From: Hevea brasiliensis
Lineage: Eukaryota; Streptophyta; Magnoliopsida; Malpighiales; Euphorbiaceae
Assembly: GCF_030052815.1 (NCBI RefSeq)
Contig: NC_079507.1
Location: 65,985,144-66,049,143 of the forward strand
Length of the DNA stretch: 64,000 nt
Direction of reading: 5' to 3'
The notes below the pieces were generated by a model, which worked only from the letters and a program-made list of their open reading frames with translations, was not told where the DNA came from and searched no databases. Position 1 is the first letter of the stretch. Each line of letters starts with the position of its first letter. Below are positions 36,269-49,585 of this stretch, piece by piece. Position numbers and translations under genes: made by a program.

Positions 36269-39200
36269 TCTCTTCCGCGCTTTCCTCTGCGAAAAAACGC
36301 CCTCATGGATCTTCTCTGCAACGCCTACTCTAATTCCTCTGATGAAGAACCCGAACCCGGACCTCAACCCAATACAGTACTTCGACCCCAGTTCAGAACG
36401 GAGTATAGAGCCTTCGCTCCCCCTCCTTCGAAGAGACCCAAACCCGACAATCCTCAAAGTGAAGCTCCGATTCCCGGTAGATACATATCCAAGCGAGAGA
36501 GAGCTCTCCTCGCTCTAGCGCAAGCCGCTCGTGCCCCCGATCGCCTAGACCAGAATCCTAATCTACCTCTTCCCACTTCACCTGGTGAATCTATTTTCTT
36601 ATCTTATATATAAATAAGTTTAGTTCACATTTGCTTTTTTTTTTTTTCCCCTTAGTTGAAGTTACTGATTAGTTCTCGTAATTCAAGCAAAAACTGAATT
36701 GAATTATGAAATAATAACCCTTCAGAGCTACGAAGTTAAGATAATGATGCTAAAAGATTTGTCAAAGATAGTGTACTAGTTGATAATGTAGGGATAATAA
36801 TGGACCAGCAAGATAATGACGCTTATTTTATAGGGGAAACAAGAAAGAAAAAGAAACTGGGTTTGTTTGGTGTTGCTTCAATAGCAACCATTCTGCTAGC
36901 CCTTTCTTGTGAATTCTGGACATGATTTTAAATGGAATTGCTCCTTGTGCTCAGATTCTGCCATATGCATTGTAGTTGAAGCTGTAGCACACTATACATG
37001 ACAATGACTTGTGGAATATCGTAGTTGGGGAAAATTTTATTCTTGAATTTCCTTATAAAAATAATTCCTTGAGAAGTTTCCAAAATAAATGACAAGGCTG
37101 ATTGATGGTTTATGCTGTAGTTGTGCCAGAATAATTCACAAGATGAAGTAATAGACCCTAGCACAACACTAAGGCATTTCCAAATTCAGTTTCATTCATC
37201 TCCCTCTCAACTGATGCGAAATATGTTTTATATGTAACTAACTTTCACAGTGTACGTTAAAATATTTCAATATATTATAGAGTTTATTCAGGTTTTTATG
37301 CATTGTTATATTTTTAAACACTTTGTGAAATTTCCAGCTTTAGTAGCTGAAGTTATTTCTATCCTTCTCAGTTTTGGGAAGTATTACAGATTCAGATTTA
37401 CCCTGTGATATTTTGTTATCTTTGAAACAAGCAACGGGCCGTGCACAGCAAAGCCAAATATCTGAAAGGCTGTTTACAGCTCTGCATAGCCACACAAAGC
37501 CTGTCAATGCTCTCAGTTGGTCACAAAGTCATGGTATGCACATTTTATTGACAATATATATTCCCCCAGTTCCCTTTTGAGTGTTGTTTCTCTCTTTAGC
37601 TGCCCTGTGAAATGTTGCATTATAACCTTGGGTGATGGGATGTGTTAGATAATGCTTCTGTAATTTCAAGATTCAAATTATGTTTAGGTAATCTCAGTTT
37701 CATGGAATATTTGCCTTCATGCTTTTTTTATACATTTAGTTGGCCTTATTAATCTGGCCATTATAGTTAGTCTGCAGCTCATCTTCTTGCCACTGCTGGG
37801 ATGGATCACACCATATGCATATGGAATGTGTGGAGCCGAGACCAGAAAATATACGAACATTTAGATTTCATAATGCTGCTGTGAAAGATGTGAAATGGTC
37901 ACAGCGAGGATTATCAGTGCTTTCTTGTGGATATGACTGCTCATCAAGGTTGATTGACGTTGAAAAGGAATAGAAACTCAGATTTTCAAGGAAGATCAGG
38001 TTATTGGAGTTATCAAGTTCCATCCAGACAACTCCAATCTCTTCCTTTCTGGGGGATCAAAGGGCTGCATCAGATTATGGGACATTAGAACTGGAAAGGT
38101 GGTCCATGAATACGTCCGAGATCTAGGTCCAATACTTGACGTTGAGTTTACCATTAATGGCAAGCATTTTATCTCATCTAGTGATGTCAGTGGAGGCAAT
38201 GTTAGTGAAAATTCAATTATTGTTTGGGATGTATCACGACAGGTTCCACTGTCCAACCAGGTATGAGACTCCCCCATTTCCTCAATCCCATATCTTAAGA
38301 GTTTCTTAGTATAGCTATTCCCATGTCTTCCTTTTGGCCTATTGAAGTTTGTGTTTGCCTATGTTTCCTTAGAAAGTAACCAACAAAACCCAAACATTCT
38401 ATATATTGACACTTCTCATAATCTTCTTTTAGCTAACAAAGAGTATATGTATATATATGCAGTGATCAGTCAATCTTATGCAAATCTTTAGTCATATAGT
38501 TACTCTTTTTTTTTTTTTATGTGCATCTTACACCAGTTGTCTTTACCTGGAAATAGATATATCTGTTCCCTCCCTGCTCTCATGAATTGGACATTATATT
38601 TAACATCTGAACACAACTCTGGTGGCAGGGTTTGTGAAGTAATATTATTAATCGTTTTATATTGTGATAATTAGTATGATGAAAATCTGTTATAATTGCA
38701 TTGATGAAATAATGATTTGTTTAATGAATCACATACTCAACAATGTTTATTATTTATTGGATAAATGCATAAGTTCAGACTTATATATTATCTAGAAGTG
38801 AATGAACACATTTGTTTTGTAATAGGGGCATCACTGAAATAAGGATGAATTTCTTGGTGATTGATGAAGGAGTAATTTAAAGGAAGAAATTGAGTTATGT
38901 TCTCTGTAGAACTGCATTTGTCAGATTTGGGATTGGGGTGTTGGATACAGGCCTATGTCTAACAAGCAACGGTCATTTTTATGTAATTATATATGAAGGA
39001 CATACCTAATTATTTGCCTCCATTTTAGGAGTCTTCTGTGTTTAGCTAGAGCATGTTAATGTGGAGAGTTGGAATAATGAGTGAGAGAACGATAAGACAA
39101 AAGGAAATGAGCTAAAAATGCCATTATATAAAAGAAAATATGTGATATAGATAAGGCACATGTTTGTAAGAAAATATAGGATGGCCTTAGTTGTAGGAAC

Positions 39201-39715
39201 CTCCAATGGTAGATGGTACTTTTGCCTTGCAGTCACAAAGTCATGGGGACGTCCATTGATTCCATCAGCAGCTTGAAATGTCTTTAAAGTTTTTAGTTGT
39301 TGAGAACAAAATTTGTACCCATCAAGCATGATAATTTTAGAGATTGAACAGAAGGCACTCTCAGCACTGCACTACTGATACCTGTTTATGGGTGGGGAAC
39401 CTGCCTGCCCCACCCAGCAAAAAACAGGGGTTTGGGTTAGTGGCAGATTTAGAAAATTTTTTTCAGGTTCAACATATGAAAATAATAATAATATACTATA
39501 AAAAATATCAAAAATATAATATTAATATCTTATAATTAAACTCGACAAAATCTAATACCTTGAAAACTATAAAAATAATTACTTAATGTTATCAAACATG
39601 CATCTCTCTGCAAAACTAACTAAACAATCATTCATTAATTTATCACATATATACAATTTTGTCTGGTTAAAGTTCATTACAGAAAATAGTTACAATAGAG
39701 TTTTAAGATCAAGGT

Positions 39716-39718
<3 letters not shown>

Positions 39719-39762
<44 letters not shown>
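39719..39762. repeat. (TA)n microsatellite with short direct repeats at both ends
   Basis: Forty-four bases of TA lie between two copies of TAAGATCAAGGTC (left near 39705, right at 39761-39773). The flanking repeat may mark slippage or a small local duplication. Confidence 0.9.
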
Positions 39763-39764
<2 letters not shown>

Positions 39765-40862
39765 ATCAAGGTCTTATGTATGGATACACATAACCAGGGG
39801 CTAATACACATAAGAATCTTGCAGTACATCCGCTGCTTATTTATTTAATTTTTTGGGGGGGGGCGGAGTGTGTGCTGTGTTAGGGTTTATATTCTAGACA
39901 TGCACCTCTATGTATTGATCTCATATGTTAGCACGGTTCTTAAATAATTGGTTTACCTAATTAATATAGGTTTATGGATTGTTTTGGCTGCTTCATATAA
40001 AAAGGATTTGGAAATATGTATTTTGATGGTGAAGAATAAATCGGTCATCTCATATTAGTATCAAGTTTTGAAAGAGTGCAACATTATCCCTAAGCCTTTT
40101 TAAAACTCATAAATCGGTCCTTCCATTGGCATTGAGAAAACTAGTGCACAAAACATCATTGTCTAGAAATGTGGTAGAATGGGGGTAGGCTTCTTTTGGA
40201 TCACTTAATGGAAGCAAAATATAATTATTCATATTATATATGTAACGAAATAGCATATGCACTAGATTGAAATAAGAAAAACCATAATTTTTTTTTCTAA
40301 TAACCTATGAGTATACTAAATTAGTTTCAATTAAAGGTGTATTATATGGTTATTTGATTTTAAACAAAGTAAAATTACTTTGTCATGAAAAATAAGTTGA
40401 TTTAATGAAATTTTATAATTCATCGCATTAACTTTTGTAAAATGATTTTTTTTATGGAAAATTTATTAACTTAATGAAAAAAATAAATTTTCTTCAACAT
40501 GTTAAATTATTATATTTTTCGAGACATCTTAAATTTTTAATTAAAATAATAAATATTAATTGTGAAATGCTAAATAAGTATATCTTATTTAATTTTATGT
40601 ATATTATTTTTGAACATTATTAAAAAAAATCATATATGTTCTTTTATGTGAAAAAAATTTATTTTTTCATTAAATTAATAAATTTTTTATAATTGACTAC
40701 TTTACGGAAAAAAGTATCATTTTACAAAAATTTAATAAGATGACTTGTAAAATTTGGTTAAATTACCTTACTTTCTGTAACAAAGTAATTTTACTTTATT
40801 TTAAATCAAGTAATCATAGAATATATCTCAATTAAATAATGCTATAACAACTACTTCAATGC

Positions 40863-41650
40863 ATAGTTACCATAGATTCAAGGCTCACAAGGCTTCAACC
40901 CTAACGCCTCTAAAGGAGAAAGGCAGGCAATATTCACTAGCTCCTCGCCTTATGCGCCTAGGCATGTGCCTTGTTCTAGGTGCAAGGCTCTTGAAAGGCA
41001 CACCTCTATTTTCGCCTTTGGCGAGCATTTTCATTTACAAAAAGCACTACCATTCAATTCGAAATTTGTCAATCTACTAGAATCCAATATTGACACATTA
41101 GGAAGCTTTTGAAATTATTATTGGTGATAATTGGTCGCCAAAATCTTATCAAACCACCACACCTAGAATTACAAACCTCCTATATTTCCATTTTCAATGC
41201 TATCACTTTCTTATTATCTTTTTCAAAAAAAAAAAAAAAATGTTGTATCTATATCTATTTCAAGATCTATGCCAAAAGAGAAAGGGAAAACATTATCCAC
41301 TAACTTGAGAACTAAATAATACTCCTTTAGTTCTTAAAGATGATGAAACCGATTTTGAAGATAAGTATGAAGAGGATGAAGTTGTAGAATAAAAAGAAAA
41401 TTATGATGCTACTCTTGATGAAAATTGAAGAGTAGTTATTTTGTAATTGGTTGACTTTAGTTTTAAGACATTAAAAGACTATTTAAGTTTTAATATATTA
41501 GTACTATTACTCATTATTTTTAGTTTTATTTTATTTGAAATTTGATGGAATATTCACATTTATTTGACTTTCATGATTTTGTTTTTGCACGTCACCTTAC
41601 TCGAGTGACCTTTTGGCGCCTTAGTGCAGTTTGAGCCTTTAATAACAATG
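40863..41650. mobile_element. Non-autonomous Mutator-like element with 9-bp target duplication
   Basis: A 788-bp insertion in the last intron of the WDR25-like gene. A perfect 9-bp direct duplication, CTTCAATGC, flanks it (40854-40862 and 41651-41659). The ends share GTTA...AAGGCTCA in inverted orientation but are imperfect. The interior has GGCGC/AGGC-type motifs (CGCCTTATGCGCCTAGGC). Nine-bp duplications are typical of Mutator-like elements; no transposase is present. The superfamily call rests mainly on duplication length. Confidence 0.6.
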
Positions 41651-43623
41651 CTTCAATGCTATAAAAATTCAAATCCAAAAATTTGCAGCATGTAGTAAAA
41701 ATAACGACATTATTTGAGGGTTTTTTTTTTGGGTGTATTGAGATTATTTGTTTTGCTGCCCATGGTTATTGATTTTTGGAATGCTAGTTTTAATTTTACA
41801 AATTGCTAATGAACCATAATTTGGACCATACAATTACAAATACAAAACGCTTGGGGTACATTTATTTCTGGTAATGCTGATTCTGTAAGTGTGAGAACTG
41901 TTTTGGAAACAAGATGTTGTTTTCAGACTGATTTGTACTTTACCCAATTTTTAAATTTAAACAAGTTTAACTATCGGTCTACTATTCAGAAGCGTTTTGC
42001 CAGATACACCTTGCACAGGCTGAAATTGTTGATTTGTCTCTAAAGCTTGATACATGCACTTGAGTAATTCATCTTAGGGGATGAGGACCTCCCTTTTCTT
42101 TTCCAGTTGGCAATCAACTAAAATTGTCCCTTGATTGTCACCTTTTGACATTTCATCTTTTCCTAAAATATATGTCCACTAGAGCTAACTTCTATCAATG
42201 GCACCACTAAAGGTCGATTGGGTTCATACTGTTATGAATTCTTTACATCTGTTATTTTTGCACAGACAATGAGTTGTGAGTTTTTTTATTTTTTAAAAGA
42301 AAATGTACTTTTTTAATGAAGGAAATGACTAGCATTCAGTGACTCTTCTACATTGAACTGTCTTTTGCCCTTACTTGTCTCATATAATTATCTGTCTCAT
42401 CATGTGAAATAGAATGTCTGAAGTCATTTTATCTTTGTGGGCCGTTTAACATCGTGACTAGAAATAAATGTGAAATTACATGAGCATTATTGAGACATTG
42501 CATTTACTGCTTCCAGGTCATGTTGACAGTAGCTGTGATGACTTTAAGCATTTTGAGTGATAGATTTAGTTTACGAGGTATGAGTGGACCATTCAGACAA
42601 CCAATTGAGTGAAGCATGGACGCCTTTATGTTTGTACAGAGAAATTATTTATTTATTTGTTGGTTGGGGGTTTGTTTTGTGGGGGCGGCCGGGCTTGTTG
42701 GTGGAGGAGTGACTAGCACATGAGTGAATTTCCTATGCATGGGGCTTTCTGGTAGTTTTGCTGAATATTAAGATAAATTTTATGATTCTGTTAATGACCT
42801 ACTTAGTGACTGACCTACTCTTATCCTGTATAATTAGTGTAGCTAACCTAGCTCCTGATAGTAGCCTAATCCACTCAAAAGCTTGTTTGGATGCTGAGAC
42901 TGCACGTAACCCAGCAGCAGATTTTACATCTCTTTTTCATCCTTTAATGAGCACTTCAGTGGCTAATGATCAAATATGAAACATTTGCTAACATTGCCTT
43001 GTAATCTGTTCTAATTTCTATGATGCTTTAACTATATCAGGTTTATGTGGAAGCCTATACCTGTCCCTGTATAAGATGCCACCCATTTGATCCTTGTTTT
43101 GTTGCCCAGTCAAATGGAAATTATATAGCAATCTTCTCTTCAAGTCCCCCATTCAAGCTAAACAAGTATAAAAGATATGAAAGCCATGGGGTATCTGGGT
43201 TCCCTATTAAGTGCAATTTCAGCTTGGATGGTGAGAAGCTTGTTTCTGGCTCCTCAGATGGTTCCATATACTTGTACAACTATAGATCATCAGATATTAT
43301 CAAGAAAATCAAGGCGTATGAGCAGGCCTGCATTGATGTTGCTTTCCATCCAATAATGCCCAATGTAATTGCTTCATGTGGTTGGAATGGAGAGGTTTCT
43401 GTATTTGAGTGAGACGAGAGCTTACTTTCCACTTCATTCATGGGCAGTGTTGACTGCTGGAAAGCTGTGCCAAACAAACAAAATTGTAAGGAAAACTTTT
43501 GAAAGCAGGTGTTGTACATTTATGCTTTTGAGAGTGAAAAGGAATGGTTGAAAATGTGCTACGCCACGTTTGCTCTCTTGATCATTGACAATGCAAACTA
43601 TTTTGCTTCAGCTGGTTTAATTT

Positions 43624-43626
<3 letters not shown>

Positions 43627-43671
<45 letters not shown>
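43627..43671. repeat. (TC)n microsatellite in the probable 3' UTR
   Basis: About 45 bases of uninterrupted CT dinucleotides, 215 bases after the stop codon of the WDR25-like gene. Confidence 0.95.
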
Positions 43672-43673
<2 letters not shown>

Positions 43674-45266
43674 TGTATTTTTTTTTTCTGGCTGTCGAAA
43701 AGCTTTGCGTAAACTAAATATGCTCTTACTGAACATTTTACTTATTCCGAAAAACCGGGTGTTGCAAACGACGGTCGGAGACCTCATGGCTCATGCATTA
43801 TATTAGTTGATCAAATCAGATGTAGATTTTTTTATTTTTTGGAGGTTCAAAGTTGAAATTCCAACCTCCTGATAGCTATGAGTTGCCATTAGGCCATATC
43901 AATCGAATGGTTTAAACTTTATGTTAAACAAATTGATTCTTTAATCGGAATAAGTTTAAAATCCATCGTTAAAAATAAATTTAGCAGGGAATAAAAATTC
44001 ATCTATGCTCTGGTATTTAGGCCTCATTTAATTTAAAATGTTCTACTTCTTAGGAAGTGTATTTTTTGAAAAATATGTTTTCAGAGTTCTTCTTAATGGG
44101 TATGATATAAATATGCTTAATATATAAATTAACTTTCTAGAAAATAAATTTACTCAAAAACATAATAATGTCTATAATATAATTTAATATAATAAATTAA
44201 AAAATAAATTAATAAATTATAAACTTATCCTTCTTAGGTAAATTACATCTGTTACACAAGGAAAATCAAATAGCGTATTTCCTAATAAGTTAGTGTAATA
44301 ATATCCCTACTCCCTAACTAATAACTTTTTATTTTCTTCGAACAAACCCACTACTATAGATCCCATTTGTGTAATTGGACAAATGAAAGGCATCAATCAA
44401 ATGGTTAATTTACTAGAAACAGGGTTGTGAATGTTCATTAATTTGATAATTTGCTTTCTGAAAGGGCATGGAAATTGAGGATAATGACACACCCTCATTA
44501 CATCAAGTTGCACTTGAAAGAGATAGGAGCAATGCTGTCACCGTGGAAGATGATCTTTGTCCACTTCTATGAAGCTAAAAACCAATGAGATAATAGTGTC
44601 AGTGCGACTCTTGGCTCGTGGAGATTTCCACAAGCCTAGCTAGGACTCAACCCTAAACTCAATTTTTGCTCTTTTAATTTCCAATAATTAATGAGAGTGG
44701 TATTATCAGTGAATATATTTGGTTTGGTTTATCTTCTGAATACAATGAAAATTGAATAAAATTTTAACCTCAATAAGAAAGTTGCAAAAGTAAATTATTA
44801 TTATTATTATATGGGGAAAAAAGAAACTAGGTGTTGAAGGTGTTAAATATTGCTGCTGCTTATAAGGTGTAATTCAGTCTAGATACCCCTAACCCATACC
44901 TACCATTATAAAACAATTATAATTTTATTGAATAGGCGGTGGTGTGGGGGCGTACTTAAAGCTGTGTTTGTATTCATCCACCTCTGTTAATTTCATAAGA
45001 AAGAGGAGGATCGGAAAGGAGAAAAGGAAGGGGGGCCAAAAATATGCTTAAACAAGACTTAATTGTGCACTTCCCTTTCCATTCTTCATGGGGGTCAATC
45101 GTAGAGGGGACAAGACACTCCACCTCCCTTTTTAGATGCATTTGCTCATAGGACCAACCATCTTCAAGCCCCTATCTTCCAACACCCAGCTCATAAACTA
45201 TAACATTTATAGGTCAAGAAAACAAAAATGGCAAGAAGAAAACATAAAATTTTTAAAAAGAATTGG

Positions 45267-45269
<3 letters not shown>

Positions 45270-45361
<92 letters not shown>
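45270..45361. repeat. (TA)n microsatellite, 92 bp
   Basis: The longest pure TA tract of the window, uninterrupted. Confidence 0.95.
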
Positions 45362-45364
<3 letters not shown>

Positions 45365-47367
45365 CACTATCTAGACAAACCAGAATTCTTCAAAACATGA
45401 ATGGTCCACACCACCTCCTCAGAACTGTGTGCATTGGCAAATATGCTAATAATCCCTAATGGGTTTAATCCCATTTGAAGTGACGAAAACATTTTTGAAA
45501 CCTATATTTGTGCCCATGTATGATGTATCCAAATATTATATACATATTATATGTACATAGATTTCAAATTCCATATGAATATGTTCCCCATCTTGCTAGG
45601 TCTGAATTAAGCACCCCCACACTCTCCTTAGCTTCTCTTTTTCTCCATATCCTCCACATTCCAACACATTATCTCTCTTTTGTTCCAAAACAAAATGAGA
45701 AGAAAAGGGCAAAAATGTACCGAGAAGCTCAATGTGCAGTTCAAGTGCCATAATCAAACACAAGGAAAAGAAAAGGTAAGGTTCAAGAATATCTGCATAT
45801 GGCTGCAATCATAATCTTAGAGGGAGATAGTGTGCTATCATATGCAAACTTTTCTTTCTTTCTTCGTGTAGTCGTGGTTAAGCGGATGTTCGCGGTTGCG
45901 GGACCCACCAGCCAGCCTAACCGGCGACAAGAAACGATGGGCTGAATGGTTAAAACCTTAGCAAAATATATTCATCACTAGATAGGATTGGACATGAACT
46001 CAATATGGTCTATAATGCTATGATGGATATTAATTTTGTTTCCCACTTTTCTTTTTCCGATTAGGGAACAGAAAACTACAATAGAAGAGGCATCTAAGAC
46101 TATACTTAAGGATAATGGAGAATTGTTCTATTGGAATCATCATTTGAATACAATAATAATAAAAAAAAATCTTTTCAAAAAGACGTCAAATGTGCTGTAA
46201 CACAATGTAAAGTACTTAATCATGAATAATATTTTGTTATTCATTAACATGTAATAGTGAGAATTCTCATTAATATATGAATAAATTCGTGAATCAGAAA
46301 CACTATTTCATTTTGCTTCACACATTTTTAAAAGAAATAATTAAAAATATCAATTAAATAAAGCTTTATTAGCATAACATACAATAATATTATTTATTTT
46401 AATTAAGAGAAAGAAAGAAAGAAAGAAAGCCATGGTAAATATGATTTGTTAATTTGCAGTTGTCTAGTTCTTTATGATCCATAATGTATCAAGGTTTACA
46501 ACTTTAGATTAATGTCTATCCTCCTGCATGCTAGACCATAATCAAAACGTTTGTGCATCAACACAAAGTGTAACATATCAACCACCAAATGTACGCTCTT
46601 GATCAAATCGTAGCCCTAAAAGGTGAGCCGACAAACTCATTTTATTGGCATCACCATGTAATTTGTGGCCATTACCAAGTCGTCCATTTGGTTGGTTCTT
46701 CTTTTTTTTTTTAGCATCAAAAAATAAAACTTAGCAAAAGCAATTATGATCATGATTTTTATATTTTATTTGGGTGTTAAAGCTTCTTTTATATACCCAT
46801 TTAGGAAATATTCCTTAATTGTTAGGCCATGTAGCCATTCAACGTGTTGCTGGCACTTTATATCTAAGAAAATGTATTATATTTTTATCTTGTTTCACAA
46901 TCGTAGACAAATTTGCATGATTACAATCTAAGCTTCAATTTAACAACAATTTTTTATGGTAATCATGTCTTAGAAAAGCTACAAATAAATATCAAACGTT
47001 TTCACTTTCAACTGTGACCAGTTCATGCCATCATCTAGACCCTCAGTCCAGCTAGAATCCAGTCCCTTTAATTTAGATTCTAAATATATATTTCCATCGT
47101 AGTACTTTTTTCTTAATTAATTATTTTAAAGCAAGACTTCATTTCAGCTTTCCACTGTCTTTTGCTTTCTTCAAATACTATTTTCAATAGTAATCTTTGT
47201 TACACCTTGCATGGACATATAGTCAACTAAGTTCCAATCTACACAGTATGCATTTTACCTTTAATTATCTCGCGTCAATTAAATATTACTTTTTTTATAG
47301 GCAAAATAATTTTATTAAAGAGAAGGAAATCAATTAAATATTACTTAACACCAATTAACAAAGTCAC

Positions 47368-47773
47368 TGTTAAAATAGGTACGTAAATCTAAAGTACACA
47401 TATAAATTGTACAATCACATAGTATAGAAAAAAAGAAAAAGAATAACATAAGATTTAACGTAGTTTGACCATAAGATCTACGTCAATGGACAAGACAAGA
47501 GAAAAAGTTCCACTATGATGAAAAGAGCAAGATACAATGACTTAGAACTCTCAAATCTTAACCCCAGTATGTTTCCCGAATATCTTACAACTCTACTGTA
47601 AAGGGCAGAATATTATAATATTTATATTAGTCCATATCTCGGGGGCATTGCCTTCTGCTACCACTATAGATCTCACTTTTTATCCCAATCGGGTCGCATT
47701 GTGAAACTTTTGAGTCAGGTTATAATTCGGATCTATGGAGACGTATCAAAATTCAAGCAATATCAAAATAACA
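47368..47773 (-). repeat. Copia 3' LTR
   Basis: In element orientation it begins TGTTATTTTGATATTGC and ends CCTATTTTAACA. It aligns along its length with 53324-53730; shared blocks include GTTCCACTATGATGAAAAG and TAGATCTCACTTTTTATCCC. Confidence 0.92.
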
Positions 47774-47789
47774 ATTCTTCCCCTTGGCT

Positions 47790-49585
47790 TGAATTTCCTC
47801 CATCATAAACAAAATAACCACAAACACTCTGTCTTACCATATGCTCTCGCAAGGGCACTGCTGAGTACTGCAAATACCATCCAAGTCTGGGCAATGCCTA
47901 AACTTGCTGACTGGGACTCCTTTGGTCATCATATCTGCTGGATTATCATGTGTAGAGACTTTCTGCCCAACTACAATCTCTTGAGATACAATGTCCCAAA
48001 TGAAGTGATATCTGACATCAATGTGCTTAGTTCGTTCATGGTACATCGGATTCTTTATGAGATGTATTGCACTCTAGTTACCACAAAACATTGTTGGCTT
48101 GTTTTGTATCAACCCAAGATTACCCATCAAATCTTGTAACAATAAAGTTTCATTTACTGCCTCTACTAAAGCTATATATTCAACCTCTATGGTAGACAAA
48201 GCAACTGTAGCTTATAATATTGCCTTCCAACTGATAACACTTCTAGAAGGAGTAAACAAATAACCTATCAGAGATCTCCTCTTGTCTAAGTCCCTGCAAA
48301 ATCTGAATCCACATAGCCAATAACTAAATCACTCATCTTAGCCCTATCGAATGTTAGACCAACATCTGTAGTACCCTTCAAATACCTCAGAATCCATTTC
48401 ATTGCCTGCCAATGCTCTTTCCCAGGACACACCATGTATCTACTTACAACACTAACTGCATGTGTTCAGATCGAGTGCAAACCATAGCATACATGATGCT
48501 TCCAACAATACTCGAATAGGGAACACTGGACATGTGCTGCACCTACTCATCTGTTTTGGTGACATATTTGCAGATAACTTGAAATGTGCTACAAACAGAA
48601 TAGTCACAGGCTTAGCATTATTCATATTGAAACGCTTATGCACTTTCTCAACATAGGCTTACTGAGACAAGAAAAGCTTCCCAACACTTCTATCCCTAGT
48701 AATTTCCATTCCTAAAATCTTCTTTGTAGCACCCAAATTTTTCATCTCAAACTCATCACTCAACTACTTTTTCAAAATGTTAATTTGTGACATGGTTTTA
48801 GCAGCAATAAGCATGTCATTCACATACAATAGCAAATAGACAAAGGAATCATCTGAAAGCTTCCTATGATACACACAACTATTTTATGAACTACGAATAA
48901 AGTCATTACGAATCATGAATGTATCAAATCTTTTGTACCACTGCATAGGGGACTGTTTTAGACCATATAAAGACTTCTTAAGTAAGCAAACATAGTTTTC
49001 CATACCTGGAATGATAAATTCCTCAGGTTAACTCATATAAATTTTCTCCTCCAAGTCACTATACAAAAATGTTGTCTTCACATCTAATTACTCAAGCTTT
49101 AGATTATGAAGAGCAACCATAGCAAGTAAGACCCTGATAGAACTGTGCTTCACAACTAGAGAAAGTACCTCATTAAAGTCAATTCCCTCCCTCTGAGTAA
49201 AGCCTTTTGCTACCAACCTTGCCTTATATTGAAGTGCTTCAACCCCTGAAGTGCCTTCCTTTTTCTTGAACACCCATTTGTAGCCTACTACTTTCTGTCC
49301 CTTAGACAATGGTATGAGCTCCTAAGTCTGATTATTGTGAAGAGATTCAACTTTTTCACCCATAGCACTGACCCACTGATCTGCATTTAAACAAGAAATA
49401 GCTTCTTTATAATTGCTGGGTTCAAGCACATCAACTGTCTTAGCAACTTTTAAAGCAAAAGCAACTAGATCTGTATATGCATATCTCTATAGGAGTTTAA
49501 TTTGTCTTCTCTCTCTTTCTACCAGTTGCAATGCTATATGGTTCCTGTTGCTATTGCACAGGGGCATCCTCTTGTTGATCAGGAT
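47790..49585 (-). pseudogene. Copia reverse transcriptase and RNase H, decayed
   Basis: The C-terminal half of the copia polyprotein. Recognisable in order: GYKWVFKKKEGTSG and KARLVAKGFTQREGIDF near 49300-49180; SLYGLKQSPMQWYKRFD near 48960; LLLYVNDMLIA near 48825, the YVDD-type active site with Asp replaced by Asn at its first position. RNase H follows with YVDSDFAGDLDKRRS (about 48315-48270) and the C-terminal [13 protein letters not shown] (about 48030-48000). Several in-frame stops interrupt it. Confidence 0.88.

Larger units (their letters stand above)
38261..43040 (+). other. Large last intron of the WDR25-like gene
   Basis: A 4.8 kb GT-AG intron (donor GTATGAGA, acceptor TATATCAG). 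It holds a TA microsatellite (39719-39762), a Mutator-like non-autonomous insertion (40863-41650), poly-T runs and no recognisable gene. Open frames inside are short and unrelated to known domains. Confidence 0.7.
36305..43412 (+). pseudogene. WD40-repeat protein, WDR25-like, with two frameshifts in exon 3
   Basis: A seven-bladed WD40 protein like WDR25, a relative of the splicing factor PRP17/CDC40. Coding exons are 36305-36584, 37372-37533, 37778-38260 and 43041-43412, with GT-AG introns. The N-terminus starts MDLLCNAYSNSSDEEPEP. Blades can be followed from HTKPVNALSW and GMDHTICIWNV, through FHNAAVKDVKW, VIGVIKFHP with GCIRLWDIRTGK, ENSIIVWDVSR and DGSIYLYNY, to the C-terminal GEVSVFE. Exon 3 has a one-base loss (or two-base gain) at 37844-37853 that leads to TGA at 37882, and another at 37963-37970 that leads to TAG at 37971. 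With both allowed for, the phase into exon 4 is exactly right. The rest of the coding sequence is clean. It is either a recent pseudogene or a correct gene with homopolymer errors in the assembly. Confidence 0.88.
43413..47367. other. Spacer between the WDR25-like gene and the copia element
   Basis: It starts with the probable 3' untranslated region of the WD40 gene, which includes a (TC)n run at 43627-43671. Further on are AT-rich DNA and a 92-bp TA tract (45270-45361). A patch near 45870-45950 (GTTCGCGGTTGCGGGACCC) is GC-richer than its surroundings but shows no tRNA or protein features. I see no gene here. Confidence 0.55.

Noticed and set aside
37996..38277. A 93-codon minus frame opposite exon 3 of the WDR25-like gene
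   Set aside because: It is an antisense shadow of a conserved coding exon.
45870..45950. GC-rich patch considered as a tRNA or small RNA gene
   Set aside because: No cloverleaf, no A/B boxes and no known microRNA sequence could be recognised.
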